64,000 nucleotides of DNA. It comes from Letharia columbiana. Lineage: Eukaryota; Ascomycota; Lecanoromycetes; Lecanorales; Parmeliaceae. The notes under the pieces were generated by a model. The model saw only the letters and a list, made by a program, of their open reading frames with translations. It was not told the origin of the DNA and searched no databases. Positions 43,369-55,128 of this stretch are shown here, piece after piece. Numbering within the stretch: position 1 is the first letter of the stretch; each line of letters starts with the position of its first letter. The stretch spans positions 186,001-250,000 of the forward strand of contig NW_023501046.1 in the NCBI RefSeq assembly GCF_014066305.1. Direction: 5' to 3'. The translations under genes and the position numbers were made by a program.

Positions 43369-44443
43369 CCGTCACGAGGCAATGAATGCTGACCCTACTT
43401 TATTCAGTCCATGGTTGGGGCGATGAGGATGGGCTGCTTCCATACTGAGAACTCAAAGATGGTTCAGCCTGCTGTATCATTCGTACGGATCGGTCCAGCT
43501 TCCACAAAGGAGCTAAATGGTCCTGGACCGTTTCGCGGACTAATCGTCTGGCCTGGCCCAGACCAGTACCTCTTGGACCTGCTCGAGGTTATACTTAAAG
43601 GGTCCGGACGGGTCCAAGGTGTGTGCACGCACAGACTGAACCGCTACTCTGAGGGGTCTGGCATGTGTATTTTGTTGATCTGGTTTAGTCCCAGGGATCT
43701 CGGAGCATAGCTGCCGTTTGCCGAGCTTCTCCATTCATCCAAATCCCCGAACGGCAAAGCGCGGTGAGTGCATATTCATAGCTTGCGATCCGGTCAGGTG
43801 TGTAATAAGACCCTGCATCTCCAAGGGTCCACATTGAGAATATACGACAGTTCGTCCCATCAACTTCTGTTCTGTACGTAAACAAAGGTAAGTATTGAAG
43901 CCTGGCTTCTACCTTCAGACCTCGATGACTTCAAGGTGGCATATTCTTTCCTTGAGTGATCGGCTATGCTTGCCGACAATGTGTCTTTCAACTTGAACAG
44001 TGATAGTAATCTAATCTTCGCGCAGTGCTAGCACTACTGCCATCGCCCCTCAAGCTCTGAATCTCATTCTCAACAACGCCAAAGACTTATGCGGCTATCA
44101 CACTACTTTAGGTCAAGATACTTGCCAATGCAACCGTGATGTTCGTACTATTCTCATTTTGATGTCCTTCTAGGACATTGAATCAAGGATGAATGGTCTA
44201 TGTGCCTCCTTCGGTTGTGTTCGCGATGTCGTAACTTCCAAGCGATCCCGTGACCTCACCTGGCAAACCGTCTCGCGAGCTACGGAGTTCATCGATCCAG
44301 GGTCCGCCATCTTGGATATAAAAGGCCGTCAGAGATCCTGCTAAAATGCGAGATTACAATCTTTGCTGCATCAGAATTATACACTTCCTCGCAACTCCAA
44401 CATACCACGATCAGAACAAGCATTTCTGCTTCAGCTAATAGCA
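43369..44443. other. intergenic, about 1.1 kb
   Basis: No supported gene. TATAAAAG at 44317-44324 lies about 120 bp before the nitrilase ATG and could be its TATA element. Confidence 0.45.
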
Positions 44444-45169
44444 ATGAGTGAAAAAATCAAAGTCGCTGCCGTGCACGCCGAACCCGTGTGGGGTGACCTC
44501 CAAGGCTCCGTGAAAAAGGTGGTCGAGCTCATTTTGGAAGCGGCCAATAAGGGAACGAAGGTGTTTGGTCTCCCTCAACTTTTCGTGCCGGGATACCCGT
44601 GGTAAGCTGTATCGATTATGAAAGACAGCCATTCAAACCCTCATGCTTATGGTTAGCGTAGGACGATTTGGACCCCAGCGCTCTTTTCGAGTGTCGAGCA
44701 CCGTATTGACTACATGAGAAGCTCCATGTCCAAGGTTTCCCCTGAGGTGGCCCGCAATCAGAGCGCCGTGAAGGATGCGGGCATGACAATTGTGTTGGGC
44801 TATAGTGAGAGAGGGGGAACAATATTATATGAAGCGCAGGTGAGGAAGACTACCGACCAATGTGGAGCATTGCCGATCTTTATGTCAAGCCTTCATGAGC
44901 TGAAAGGAGAGATTCTGCATAATCGCCGCAAGATCAAGCCAACTCACGTAGAGAAGAGGCTTTTTGGCGAGAGGCACTCTGAGATATACGGGCCTGATGG
45001 ATCGCCATTGGGCCCACATGAAGAGGGAATGCTGTATGCTGAAATTGATCTTGCGAAAATCGAGATTGCGAAACATTTCCTGGACACCGTGGGACATCAT
45101 GCGCGCCCGGACTCGTTGAACCTCAAAGTCAATACTGCTCCAATCAAGCATGTCCGTCATGTGCAGTAG
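44444..45169 (+). pseudogene. nitrilase-family gene with internal deletion
   Basis: Two exons, 44444-44601 and 44662-45169, joined in phase through a 60-bp intron, give 221 residues. Fungal nitrilases and cyanide hydratases are about 340-370. The frame starts [19 protein letters not shown] and continues [20 protein letters not shown], where the family has Pro-Glu (catalytic Glu) and this copy has Pro-Gln. The catalytic-Lys block NRRKIKPTHVEK is present. Directly after KRLFGERH comes SEIYGPDGSPLG and then MLYAEIDLAKIEIAKHFLDT and GHHARPD, which is the family's C-terminal end. The roughly 130-residue segment with the nucleophile (CWE region) is missing. An unusual extra 20 residues (RKTTDQCGALPIFM...) precede GEILHNRR. 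With Glu changed and Cys lost, catalysis is not expected. It could be a pseudogene with a still-open frame. Confidence 0.75.
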
Positions 45170-45625
45170 CCGGGTGCATACTCTAGCTCCCGTGCAGTGT
45201 TGCAGATTTGAGTAGTTTATATGTCGTATTAATCTGTACCTTACTTCGTGACCCCCGTAAACGCCATCTATTTTTAGCTCAAAGCCATTGAAACATTAAC
45301 TACTTTACTTGTCTGTGAGTAGTGTAGAGCAGAAGTCGTAAACACGTCTTACGTACGCTTGCGTGGCTGAAACGCCCAACTGTCGGTTGGCATCACCTCG
45401 CTTCTTCCTTCTTCTTAGGAAATTTCTCCATAAGGCACCAGAGGTAAACAGTAACATAAGACTACCTATCAAACTTGCTCAAATCCTAATTTATAATAAC
45501 AATGGCTTCCTGTCCCAGAACCGTTGCCAATCTCTTGGTGTACGACCTGAACATCTCCACAGAATTCTTACCGATGCTCTCCTCCTCTCGTCTAAATCCC
45601 ATTTGATCGACCATCGGATGCCTCG
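45170..45625. other. intergenic, RhoGAP upstream region
   Basis: 456 bp. A plus-strand ATG at 45502 opens a 34-codon frame (MASCPRTVANLLVYD) in another frame that stops before the RhoGAP start. It could be an upstream ORF in the leader. Confidence 0.4.
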
Positions 45626-47830
45626 ATGCGCTCTCAAATCGTCAACCGGCTCCGCAGCAACTCTACTCCTTTGAACTCAGTACCCCCTGCATCTACATCG
45701 AATGACTACTCGACTGATCTCGCCAATCTCGCAGCTCGCATCATCTACCGTTCCCCTCTACCTTCACAGAACGATCTTCCTGTCTTCATACTGAATGGCG
45801 GCGCTTTCCCGGACGCCAAAACAACTGACTACGATGTCCTGCTCCCCTACGTGCTATCTAGACTACCGGACGATGAAGAGCTGATTGGTGGGCATGGCTA
45901 CGAAGTGGTCTTCTTTGCAGGAATTGGGGGCAATGCAACCAAGCAAACCAAGAAGGCAAAACCTAGTTGGCAATGGTTTATGCAAGCATATCATATGTTG
46001 ACGAGGGCGAAAAGGAAGAGGTTGCAAAAGCTCTACATTGTGCATGACAAGAACTTCATCAGGCTGTTGATCGAATTCTTCGCTTCGGTCGTCTCCCCAA
46101 AGTTCAGGAAGAAAGTCATCAGTGTCTCCACATTGAGCGGGCTGGCTCTGCAGATTCCAATCGAGGACTTGTTGATTCCTCCATCTGCCTATTTGACCGA
46201 CCGTCGGAAGTCTTCTGACATCTACGCGCCATACGCAAGTGGGCGGAGAGCTTTTGGCGTCCAGAATTTTCTCCCCGCCTCCGCGGATGGGTCAGTCAGA
46301 CTGCCAAGGGTATTACGAGAAACCACAAGCTTTGTCATCATGGACGATAACATCAAGGCCGAGGGTATCTTCCGTGTCAGTGCTCGGGCTCAGACTGTAG
46401 AGATTTTGAAGGAAGCCTACGATCGAGGTCAAAAGTTCATCGTATGGAAACAAGTTGACACGGCCGTAGCATCTAGCTACTACAGAGAAGGCCTTGGACA
46501 TGTCTGGGTAGAGGAGCTAGACCAGGCCGAAGGCTATGAACTTCATGTCGCGGCAGTCTTGATCAAGCTTTGGTGTACGTATTTTCGGAGTTCATATTTC
46601 CTCCTTTGAACCAAATACTGAGTCTTGAGAGATGTCTTGGGAATATCAATCCTCTAGACGTGTTCCAGGGCTCGCTATACCCCTTCGAACAAGCAAGACT
46701 GACTCCGAAATCATCATCTAGACAAGGAGCTGAAGGAGCCGATCTTCCCGCCGTCTAGCTATCAAGCGTTGGAAAAGTACTACGGAAGCCCCGAATTCTC
46801 TCTAGAGGTCCAGCAGTTGTTGGCAATGCTCTCTGAGGATGATGAGTGGTCGCCGATCAGCAGCAAGAAGTCAAGGCAGATCTTGAAGATGCACCTTCTC
46901 CCTCTGCTCTCCAGAGTTGCGGCCTTCCAAGACCAGAACCAGATGACTCCGGAAAATCTGGCTGTTTGCTTCGCCCCAAGCCTGCTATGTGGTCCGGATC
47001 CGATCGAGGATCTTAAGATATCAATTATCGTCCGCCGGATCCTCGTGGCCATGATTGTTCACTGGGAAGGTGACCTTGCGCCTTTATTTAGCACCAGCTT
47101 CGATACGTTCGAGGACTCACTACGCATGCCAGAGGCTGCCGAAGATAGGGAAGATCCTCTTGAGGAAGCTCGAATGAAGGACTTAGACGAGACTCAATCG
47201 GTTGGAATCACCCTTCTAAATAATGATGACAGCGACGAAGGGATGGAGACCCAACCTGCCTTGCCGCCTCGGCCAAAGGCAGCAACAGTCACTGGTGGTA
47301 TACTTGAGGAGCCGAACGATTTCGATTATGATGCAACCAGCAGCACGAAATCTGTGAGCTTAAGCCTGTCTAATCGCATCAGTCCCGTAAGAAGGAAGCC
47401 GTCACCTTTCGATAATGCTCCTCTCAACGGCATGAGCCATACCGACAATGACACTTTCACTGAAACTAGCCCTTCTGATCCTGGGCCAACAAACTCGACA
47501 AGCTCGGTACGTCGCAAGCCTGCGCCAGCTCTGCTCCCGCTTCCACGGTATTCATCCATCATCAGTGACCGCTCAGCAGTCTTGCAGGGGATACAGTATT
47601 CTAACACTGTGCCAATCGAGGATGATGATTTCGTGGAAGAGCATGAAATGAATGACGCTGATGACCTACCACTGTACGAGGCGCAAGTACCGCTCCATAG
47701 TGAGCCGACTCGACCTCCTCCTTGTCCTCCACCCGAATCTGAACCGACTCGACCTCCACCACCTCCTCCACCTGTAGCTGAGCCGTCTATTCAACGGAAG
47801 CCCTTGCCTAAACCGGCACCATGGGGGTAA
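45626..47830 (+). CDS. CRAL-TRIO / RhoGAP GTPase-activating protein
   Basis: Two exons, 45626-46574 and 46722-47830, with a 147-bp intron, give 685 residues. The first part, about residues 45-190, is a divergent CRAL-TRIO (Sec14-like) domain: LPVFILNGGAFPDAKTTDYD, WQWFMQAYHMLTRAKRKRLQ, KLYIVHDKNFIRLLIEFF and SPKFRKKVISV. The RhoGAP domain follows at about residues 205-480, with FGVQNFLP and the arginine finger in EGIFRVSARAQTVEILKEAY. LKEPIFPPSSYQALEKYY comes across the intron, and then TPENLAVCFAPSLL. It is expected to stimulate GTP hydrolysis on a Rho or Cdc42 protein at a membrane; Rho1 lies 16 kb away but is not thereby its proven target. The tail is Pro-rich (RPPPPPPPVAEPS). The intron is longer than its neighbours and resembles the element at 43265. 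Confidence 0.92.
46575..46721 (+). repeat. introner-like intron of the RhoGAP gene
   Basis: Intron of 147 bp against a local norm of 50-80 bp. It opens GTACGTATTTTCGGAGTTC, has TCCTCCTTTGAACCA, GAGTCTTGAG and GTGTTCCAGGGCTCG, and ends CATCTAG. These motifs recur in the same order at 43265-43368. Confidence 0.55.
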
Positions 47831-48190
47831 AGAAATTTCGACTGAACACGGGATTTGAAGATCGAGATATTGAAACGCCGAGACTAGTCGAAGTCTGCGG
47901 AGATGGCTGATTGTAGCTTGAGCAACTGAGAGCGATACCCCTATGACTCGAGTCAATGCTGGTCGCCCAATTGAGAGGGGAGTGAATGAGTGTTGTACAC
48001 GAGCTTCATTCAAGGAAGAGGCACAGATCCAGGACATCAGTAACCCCAGAAAGGCTTGAGGACGGACTTGCATAGATTCCTATAATATTACCTAATGCGA
48101 GGGATATATTCTTTACGCCTTCAATGCAATGCGTACCCTCCTCAAGTCAGATATGTACAGTCTCCAAACTTAAAACACTGCCGAGGACCA
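47831..48190. other. convergent 3' gap
   Basis: 360 bp between the RhoGAP and Aim19 stops. No gene or repeat seen. Confidence 0.5.
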
Positions 48191-48673
48191 TCATGCAGCA
48201 TCATCCCCATCCCCCTCCCGCTTCCCCACCGCATAGACCAGTCCCCCACAGACTAGATTGATAGTGCACAAGCCCATCGTCGCCCCCCTTATCAAACCCC
48301 TAGTGCCAAACTTCCTCGCTAAATGCTGTTTCCTCCGCCTCGCTAATAGCATATATAACCCCGACCAGGCGGCATTGAGACCCGCGGCGTCAATTTTGTA
48401 ATCATAGATGTTGAGGTATGTGCTGAAGAGGAGGACGGGGGGGAAGAGCAATGGGAGGATTTGAGGCGGCCGGAGAGCTTGCGCTGTGATCAGGGCGGCG
48501 AGGGCGGTGGGTGGGACAGGTGATTCTAGAGATTGATACCATCCATTAGAATAGTGCTTTCACGCTAGCTTGCAGACGGGTTTATATTTCGAGAGAAGTG
48601 ATTTACCTCCCCAGACTTTGGCGCTGACAATGGCGGACGTTTTGGCTTGTTCTTGGGTCTCTTTGTCTGCCAT
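48191..48673 (-). CDS. AIM19: Aim19-like mitochondrial membrane protein
   Basis: Two exons, 48673-48607 and 48525-48191, with an 81-bp intron split inside a codon, give 133 residues. It starts MADKETQEQAKTSAIVSAKV and continues ESPVPPTALAALITAQALRP, then the hydrophobic QILPLLFPPVLLFSTYLN, NAAWSGLYMLLARRRKQ, and RGLIRGATMGLCTINLVCGG near the end. The layout (three or four short membrane segments and the RRRK loop) matches the fungal 'altered inheritance of mitochondria 19' family. The exact role is not known in that family; deletion in yeast disturbs mitochondrial inheritance. It is head to head with the J-protein gene 318 bp away. Confidence 0.82.
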
Positions 48674-48991
48674 GGTTCTATTGGGGGGAATTGTGGTAGT
48701 GGTTGAAGGTTCGAAGAAGGTATCTAAGCTCGTGACCTGCGATAGGTTCTGCGCAGTGTTGTTTTTCATCACCGGTGCGGAAGATTGAACACTCCGCTAG
48801 CGGCTTGGCATGAAGCGGATGTTGATACCACCATTGCTGATGTGAATTAAGTAACCTCACTTCAAAACATACTCTGCAACGAATCAGATATAAGCAAATC
48901 ATTTGGTCTTTTCGCCCTCACCATCGCTATAGATAAGATCAGTAACCTAGTCATTTGCTAAACCCTCTCTTTTTAACACAGAGTTTGAGAG
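48674..48991. promoter_or_regulatory. divergent promoter region, Aim19 / J-protein
   Basis: 318 bp between opposite start codons; it must serve both genes. No single motif stands out. Confidence 0.5.
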
Positions 48992-50198
48992 ATGCCCGCT
49001 GCGACGGCATCAGGCGCCGACGCAACTCCAAATGGCAATGCAGCAAAGAGTCGAGATCACAACCAGGGGAATCAGGAGAGAAAGTACACAGTGGAGCAGA
49101 AGGCAGCGGTCATAAGAGTACGGAAATGCTCGGCAACAGCATTCTACGAGATTCTAGGGTTGGAGAAGGCAGCCTCGGATGCGGAGATCAAAAAGGCATA
49201 CCGGAAATTAAGTCTTCTGACGCACCCGGATAAGAATGGCTATGATGGGGCGGATGAGGCTTTCAAGAGTGAGGCTCATTTGTATAGACATAAGTATTAA
49301 GAGAAGGCTGACAGAAGGCTGACAATAAATGACCGATTACAGTGGTCTCGAGAGCTTTCCAAGTGCTGTCAGATGCGGAAAAGAAAGAGAAATATGACCG
49401 CTTTGGAGGCGACCCGGACAACCGATTTGGCCCTGGTGCTGCTGCCCCTTCATCACCTTTCAGTGGATTCGCAGCAAGATCACCGGGAGGGAGGGGACCC
49501 ATGTTCGAAGATGAGATATCACCGGAGGAGCTATTCAACAGATTCTTTGGCGGCGGCGGCATGGGTGGCGGACCTTTTGGTAGGTTATCGGGTTCAGGGA
49601 AAGAAACGGGCGGCTTACTGACGCCAGAACAGGCGGTGGAGTTCCTATGTTCAACGATGGTCCGCAGTTTGTATTCAACCTAGGAGGCGGTCCCGGCTTC
49701 CGCGTACACCAATTCGGCGGTAATCGACCAAGGCGGAGGCCAAGAGAGGCGAACGGCACCGGCGAAGAACAACCGCGAAGCACATTGGGTGCTCTGTCAA
49801 ATCTCCTCCCACTCCTAATCCTTTTCGTCCTCCCAATACTATCCTCACTTTTTTCCTCGGCGATGCCGAGTGGTCCCAATATACATTTCCAACCTGGCCC
49901 TCCGAATACAATGCACCGCACTTCGCAACGGTTAAAGATCGAGTACTATCTGGATCCAAGGGATGTCGTCGACTACAGTGGCCGGAAAATGAACGATCTT
50001 GACAGGCAGGCTGAGAATCAATTCGTGACGCAGCTACAATATGAATGTCAGATAGAACAGCGGACACGGAATACCATGATAGAGCAGGCGCAGGGTTGGT
50101 TTTTTCAAGATGCAGATAAGATGAGGGAAGCGAGGAATTATGATATGAGGAGCTGTAAGCAGCTGGATACGTATGGTTTTGCAAGGAATAGTTACTAG
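48992..50198 (+). CDS. ER membrane J-protein (Hlj1 / DNAJB12-like)
   Basis: Three exons (48992-49268, 49343-49579, 49633-50198) with introns of 74 and 53 bp give 359 residues. The J-domain spans about residues 50-115: [35 protein letters not shown] with the HPD triad, then [20 protein letters not shown]. It is followed by a Gly/Phe-rich region ([18 protein letters not shown]), a single membrane helix at about residues 222-246 ([20 protein letters not shown]) and a conserved C-terminal domain with [16 protein letters not shown] and QLYECQ-like segments. J-proteins of this type hold Hsp70 at the cytosolic face of the ER for quality control and ERAD (family knowledge). UFD2, another quality-control factor, follows directly downstream. 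Confidence 0.95.
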
Positions 50199-50656
50199 TG
50201 TTCGTTTTTTATATGGGGATCGATGCAAGCAAGGCATGGCGTGGTGTTGTTCTGGACGTGTGATTATGCTACGATGTCGATGTTGATGCAGAAGGCTTCA
50301 TAAAGGCTTGCCTCAATTGTATGTGTACCTAGATGAGCCGTCCATACATGACAAGCATTTGTTGGCTCAAGCATGCCAGCCTGCCAGGAGACTAATCTGT
50401 CTCAAGTGTACTGCGTCTGATTTTCTTAGGGCTGCGTTTATAGGCGGATCCAGAATGTCGGGCCGCGTTTATGCCAAGAGTTCAAATTTCTAGGCTGGAG
50501 TTCCCGCCCCTAAGCTCCCGTTCCAGGGCGTGCTAATACGTTCACTAATGACCTCAGCCGGATAGATTCCACAGCTTTCTATCAACACTCGTTAACATCA
50601 TATTCACCGCTTATATTCGATCCACGCAACCCGGTTCCACTTTCTCTATTCACAGC
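50199..50656. other. intergenic, UFD2 upstream region
   Basis: 458 bp. A plus-strand frame at 50308-50493 is not supported by any feature. Confidence 0.45.
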
Positions 50657-53600
50657 ATGGCCGACTCAATGACAGATGCGGAGAAAGTATGATAAATCCC
50701 GTACTGTGGCAAAGGGCATGACTAATTACATACCTAAGATCCGTAACAAACGTCTGGCAAAGTTGGGTTCCCAGGCTCCCGCACAGCCAAATCCAGCTGG
50801 GGAAGGTAGCATGGATAATACATCAGCGTCACAATCCTCGCCCACTCCCAATGCACAAGCAGCAGCCCCGCAAGAGAGAGAACAGCCAAAGCCCCAGATC
50901 AACATATCGAGCTCGTCGAATGCCTCCACATCACCCCAAAACCCATTCGCTCAACTCGGCATGCGACAAGCAAACGGCGGAGCTCCTAAGATCAACATCA
51001 CATCCTCAGCTGGCAGACCAGTAACGCCCAAGAAGCGTGACCGACCAGCCTCTTCAGGCGGCAGATCGAGCTCAAGGGCAGGGGAGACCTTGGAGCAGTG
51101 GGAGGATCGAGTACTGGGGAACCTATTTAAAATTACGTTATGGGAGGAGCACCAACGCGACGCCCACGGAAACCATCTGCAATTCCTAGAAGGTACCCGT
51201 CTGGATCTGGAGGACTCTGGTCAATCGGTCAGACTGAATGTGGGAATGTTGGACCAAGCTCTCCTTGAGGCGACATCGAACCTGAAGCACGGAGTTACGC
51301 CTCTGGACTTCTTACTGGGATGTTGGAAGCGAGTTTCCAGACAGTACAAGGCTTTAAGGAAAGCTGGAGAGGAAGATCCTAAGTTCGTAATAGTAAAGGA
51401 GGCCAGAAGATTGTGTATGAGCTACTGCATATTTGCAATTACCATGCCTGATATGTTTGGGTGAGTGCATCTCTTCCTTGCACTAGGATTATACGGTACT
51501 AATCATGGCATAGCCTTGAGACATCGGCATCCAATCCCCTCACACCACATTTCTTGATAGATGATCCGGAAGACGACAGATCTGTTGACCATGACTTTCT
51601 TAATGAGGCTGTCGCTCGTTTTGCGGAAGATGATACAGTTCAAGACGCACTGGTCGGTGCGGTTGAAGACTTAAGTCGGCGATTATCGGTCATAAATATG
51701 AACAATGACTACAAACCATACATATTGGTAGGATCTAGGTCGATATGAGTTCTCGCAAACAAAGGTAACTGATTGATAGGCATTACGAAATCTTGTCCAA
51801 TACCCGGCAATAGTCAACGCTTTTGTTCAGTCGCCGAGGTTCGTTCCGTCTATCTCAGCCGCATTACTGGAGTCTGGCACGCTGCTCGGTCCTTTCTTTG
51901 CCATCTCACCTTTGCAAGCAGACGTCACTACTAATTACTTCTCAAATCCTACATCTCGAGATAAAGCATACATTCTCAACTCTCAAAGAGCCTTGCGACT
52001 CACGAGTCAGACCCACCAGACCGACCTCCTGGATATCGCTAATCGAATTATCAAAACAAGCAAGGAAGCTAGAGATAAGATGCTTGACTGGTTTGCTTTG
52101 TGTGTCAATGCCAACCATAAGCGCCGTGCACTACAAGTAGACAAGAAGTTAGTCTCCTCGGACGGTTTCATGATCAATGTTACTGTGTGCCTAGATCAGC
52201 TATGCGAGCCCTTCATGGATGCCTCGTTTTCCAAAATCGACCGCATAGACGTCGATTATCTACGCCGCTCACCACGGGTTGACATCCAAGACGAAACAAA
52301 GCTGAATGCCGACCAGAATGCTTCTGATAAATTCTACAGCAGTCCTGCTGAGGGAATTTCGAACTTTATATCAGAGATATTCTTTCTAACACTTGCTGCA
52401 CATCACTATGGAACAGAGTCTGCCAATTCAATGCTAAGCACACTTGAGAAGGAGCTTAAACGTATGAGAGCGCATCTTAAGGAGATCGAGCTCGATCGGC
52501 ATAAATTCGTTAGCAACCCAGTCAGGTTGAACATATTCGAGAATGCCATCAAGAAGTACAAGGATCAGATCGACAAGGGCATGTCTTACAAGCTCTCCGT
52601 GGAAGGTGTCTTGCTTGACGATCTGACACAAGCACGATCCATGCAATTCATGCGATATGTCATCGTGTGGCTACTACGAATTGTGGCTCCAGGTCAAGAT
52701 CTCCCAAAACGCCCACTGAAGCTGCCTTTGCCCAAGGAACAGCCAGAGGTTTTCAAGTGCTTACCCGAATACTTTCTGGAGGACGTTGTGGGTAACTTCA
52801 AGTTCATCATGCGGAATATGCCTCAAATCATTACGTCCACGCAGAGTGATGAGCTGGTCATGCTCTGCATCACGTTCCTCCGAAGCTCAGAGTACATCAA
52901 GAATCCGTATCTCAAGTCTGGCTTGGTTACCATCATGTTCCATGGCATCCGGCCAGTCTACAACCGGTCCAAAGGAATACTAGGAGACCTACTAAATTCT
53001 TTACCTTTCGCTACTGAGCACTTACTACACGCGTTGATGAAATTCTATATCGAGGTGGAGAACACAGGCGCGCACACCCAATTCTACGACAAATTCAATA
53101 TACGCTACGAAATCTTCCAGATCATCAAGTGCATTTGGTCGAACCCTATCTATCGCGAACATCTCTCCGACGAAGCCAAAATCAATCTCGACTTCTTCGT
53201 CCGCTTTGTCAATCTCCTTCTCAATGACGTTACTTTCGTCCTGGATGAATCGCTGACAGCTTTTGTACAAATACATAATCTGCAACAAGAACTCAAACGT
53301 TCAGCCGACATGGAGCAAAACGTCCGTTCGGAGAAAGAAGAGGCGCTTTCACAAGCCCAAGGGAAAGCGAAGTCCTATATGCAACTCACCAACGAGACGG
53401 TAGCCATGCTGAAGCTCTTCACTGAAGCTTTAGCAGGCTCGTTCACGATGCCCGAGATTGTACAACGATTGGCAGACATGCTAGACTATAATCTTGATGT
53501 GATGGTAGGCCCGAAGAGCAGAGACTTGGTCGTCGAGAACCCACAAGAATATAGCTTCGAACCAAAACTATTACTCTCCGAGATTGCAGACGTCTACTTG

Positions 53601-54182
53601 AACCTCAAAGACAAAGAGAATTTTGTCTATGCTGTGGCAAGGGACGGGCGATCATACAAGCCTGCCAATCTGGATCAAGCAGCTAGAGTCCTTGCAAAGT
53701 TTGCTCTGAAATCACAGGAGGAACTGGCGGCGTGGAGATCTCTAGGGGAGAAATTTAAGAGGGCGAAGGAGGCGGACGACCAAGCTGAAGAGGATCTGGG
53801 CGAAGTTCCTGATGAATTCCTGGGTAAGTTCGCCCATTGCTCCAATTACGCTGAGTTCTTTCATACTAATGGCTTTTCTAGATCCCTTAATGTTCACATT
53901 GATGCAAGATCCAGTCATTCTACCTACATCAAAAACGTCCATTGACCGATCCACCATTCGGTCTCACCTCCTCAGCGATCCTAACGATCCGTTCAATCGC
54001 GCGCCTCTTATGATTGAGGATGTTGTTGCTGGTAAGTTCGGCTCCGCCTACATTATGAAACGTAGTTGATACTGAATCTTGGTATAGACACGGATCTCTA
54101 TGACCGCATCCAAGCGTTCAAGGCGGAGAGAAAGGGAAGCAAGCTTGCTAATACCAATGTCATGGATGAGACGCTAGGCTAG
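50657..54182 (+). CDS. UFD2: UFD2-type ubiquitin chain elongation factor (E4, U-box)
   Basis: UFD2 extends short ubiquitin chains on substrates and works with Cdc48. Six exons (50657-50686, 50739-51460, 51514-51727, 51780-53823, 53882-54031, 54088-54182), with introns of 52-58 bp in compatible phases, give 1,084 residues. The 10-residue first exon ([10 protein letters not shown]) joins [11 protein letters not shown] disordered, Pro/Ser-rich segment leads to the UFD2 core, about residues 150-990: [72 protein letters not shown] and [20 protein letters not shown]. The C-terminal U-box (about residues 1000-1075) reads [20 protein letters not shown], then [19 protein letters not shown], and [13 protein letters not shown] ends it. 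All expected parts are present. Confidence 0.96.
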
Positions 54183-55128
54183 GTCAGCAATGCGCTGCAC
54201 TGCCCTATAAACACGATGAATGAACGGCGAACGACAGCATGAACATTTAGATACATGCATGGCGTCAGGGGCGTTAGAGACATGCATAAAGTAGAAATAG
54301 GGGGAAGCATAGTCGTTCCAGAAAATTTCCGTCTATCATGTCGAATGAATTTCTACTCGTATATGAACATGTATATGTACTCGTGTGGCCGAGAAGTCTA
54401 TCATCTTGGCAGTCCGGCGCGGGAGTACCCACCAATCAGACTACCTCGTTTCTCCGCAGTTTGACACTAAATATGCCTATGATCTACAGCGCTAACTGAT
54501 CTAGGCTAGACTGCCAAGATGATAGACCTCTCGGCCACACGAGTAGAGTCCGAGCCTAAAATAGACAATCTTAGGAAAGACATGAGAGTCACCTTGGCAT
54601 CACAGCAGGTCTTTCATGAACCTTGCCCTGGCATTATCACCACTAACAACAACGTATCATGACTTCTTAATGTCGTTCTCTTCACTATCATAATGCGAAG
54701 ATTGAGCGCACACCCGAACGAGCCGAGGCACCCCTGCTTTTAGCTAGCGCAAGTGATGGGGCTGAACATGGTAGCCCAAGCAACCCGGAGACGTAAACAA
54801 ACGCGGTACGCCCACGTTTAATCGGCGAATCATGCATCACCGTGACCCATGGATCTGGATTGATGACTTGCATTAGCTCTGCATGCTGCAGGTTGGCCTC
54901 GAACGAATGTTGGCATTGCCCTGCTGCGACCTGCCACGTTCCTTGAGATCCTTCCTCCTCATCTTGGCGCCCCCTCTATTTATTCCCAGCCATTCTGTCA
55001 GCATCAACAAGTGGCCCCCCTCTCTCAGTGATTAGCTTCAACAGACGTCCATACTTGCTCCCATCCATTCGATTCTCAAAAATCATCCGGCAATGACAAT
55101 GCCTTGAAGAGCAAAGGAGCATGCCTAG
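54183..55128. other. intergenic with a hairpin element
   Basis: About 950 bp. Besides the inverted repeat at 54378-54545 it includes a plus-strand frame from an ATG at 54918 that reads like a signal peptide (LPRSLRSFLLILAPPLFIP). It could belong to the missing first exon of the kelch gene, but I could not find a convincing junction. Confidence 0.4.
54378..54545. mobile_element. MITE-like inverted-repeat element
   Basis: The left arm (54378-54414) and right arm (54509-54545) are 37-bp inverted repeats with one mismatch. From outside in, both read TACTCGTGTGGCCGAGA[A/G]G and TCTATCATCTTGGCAGTC. The loop is about 94 bp with no coding capacity. Within the arms, CTCGTG starts right after TA, as at the element of 22100. 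It lies about 200 bp after the UFD2 stop. It is likely a short non-autonomous transposon remnant or foldback element; the near-perfect arms suggest a recent insertion. Confidence 0.6.

Noticed and set aside
43411..43710. 99-codon plus-strand frame
   Set aside because: No domain, and its composition looks like noncoding sequence.
48992..54182. J-protein plus UFD2 as a functional operon
   Set aside because: The genes have separate promoters with 458 bp between them; co-location alone does not show joint regulation.
54378..54545. Inverted repeat as a transcription terminator of UFD2
   Set aside because: The 37-bp arms with a 94-bp loop are too large for a terminator, and fungal 3' ends do not use such hairpins.
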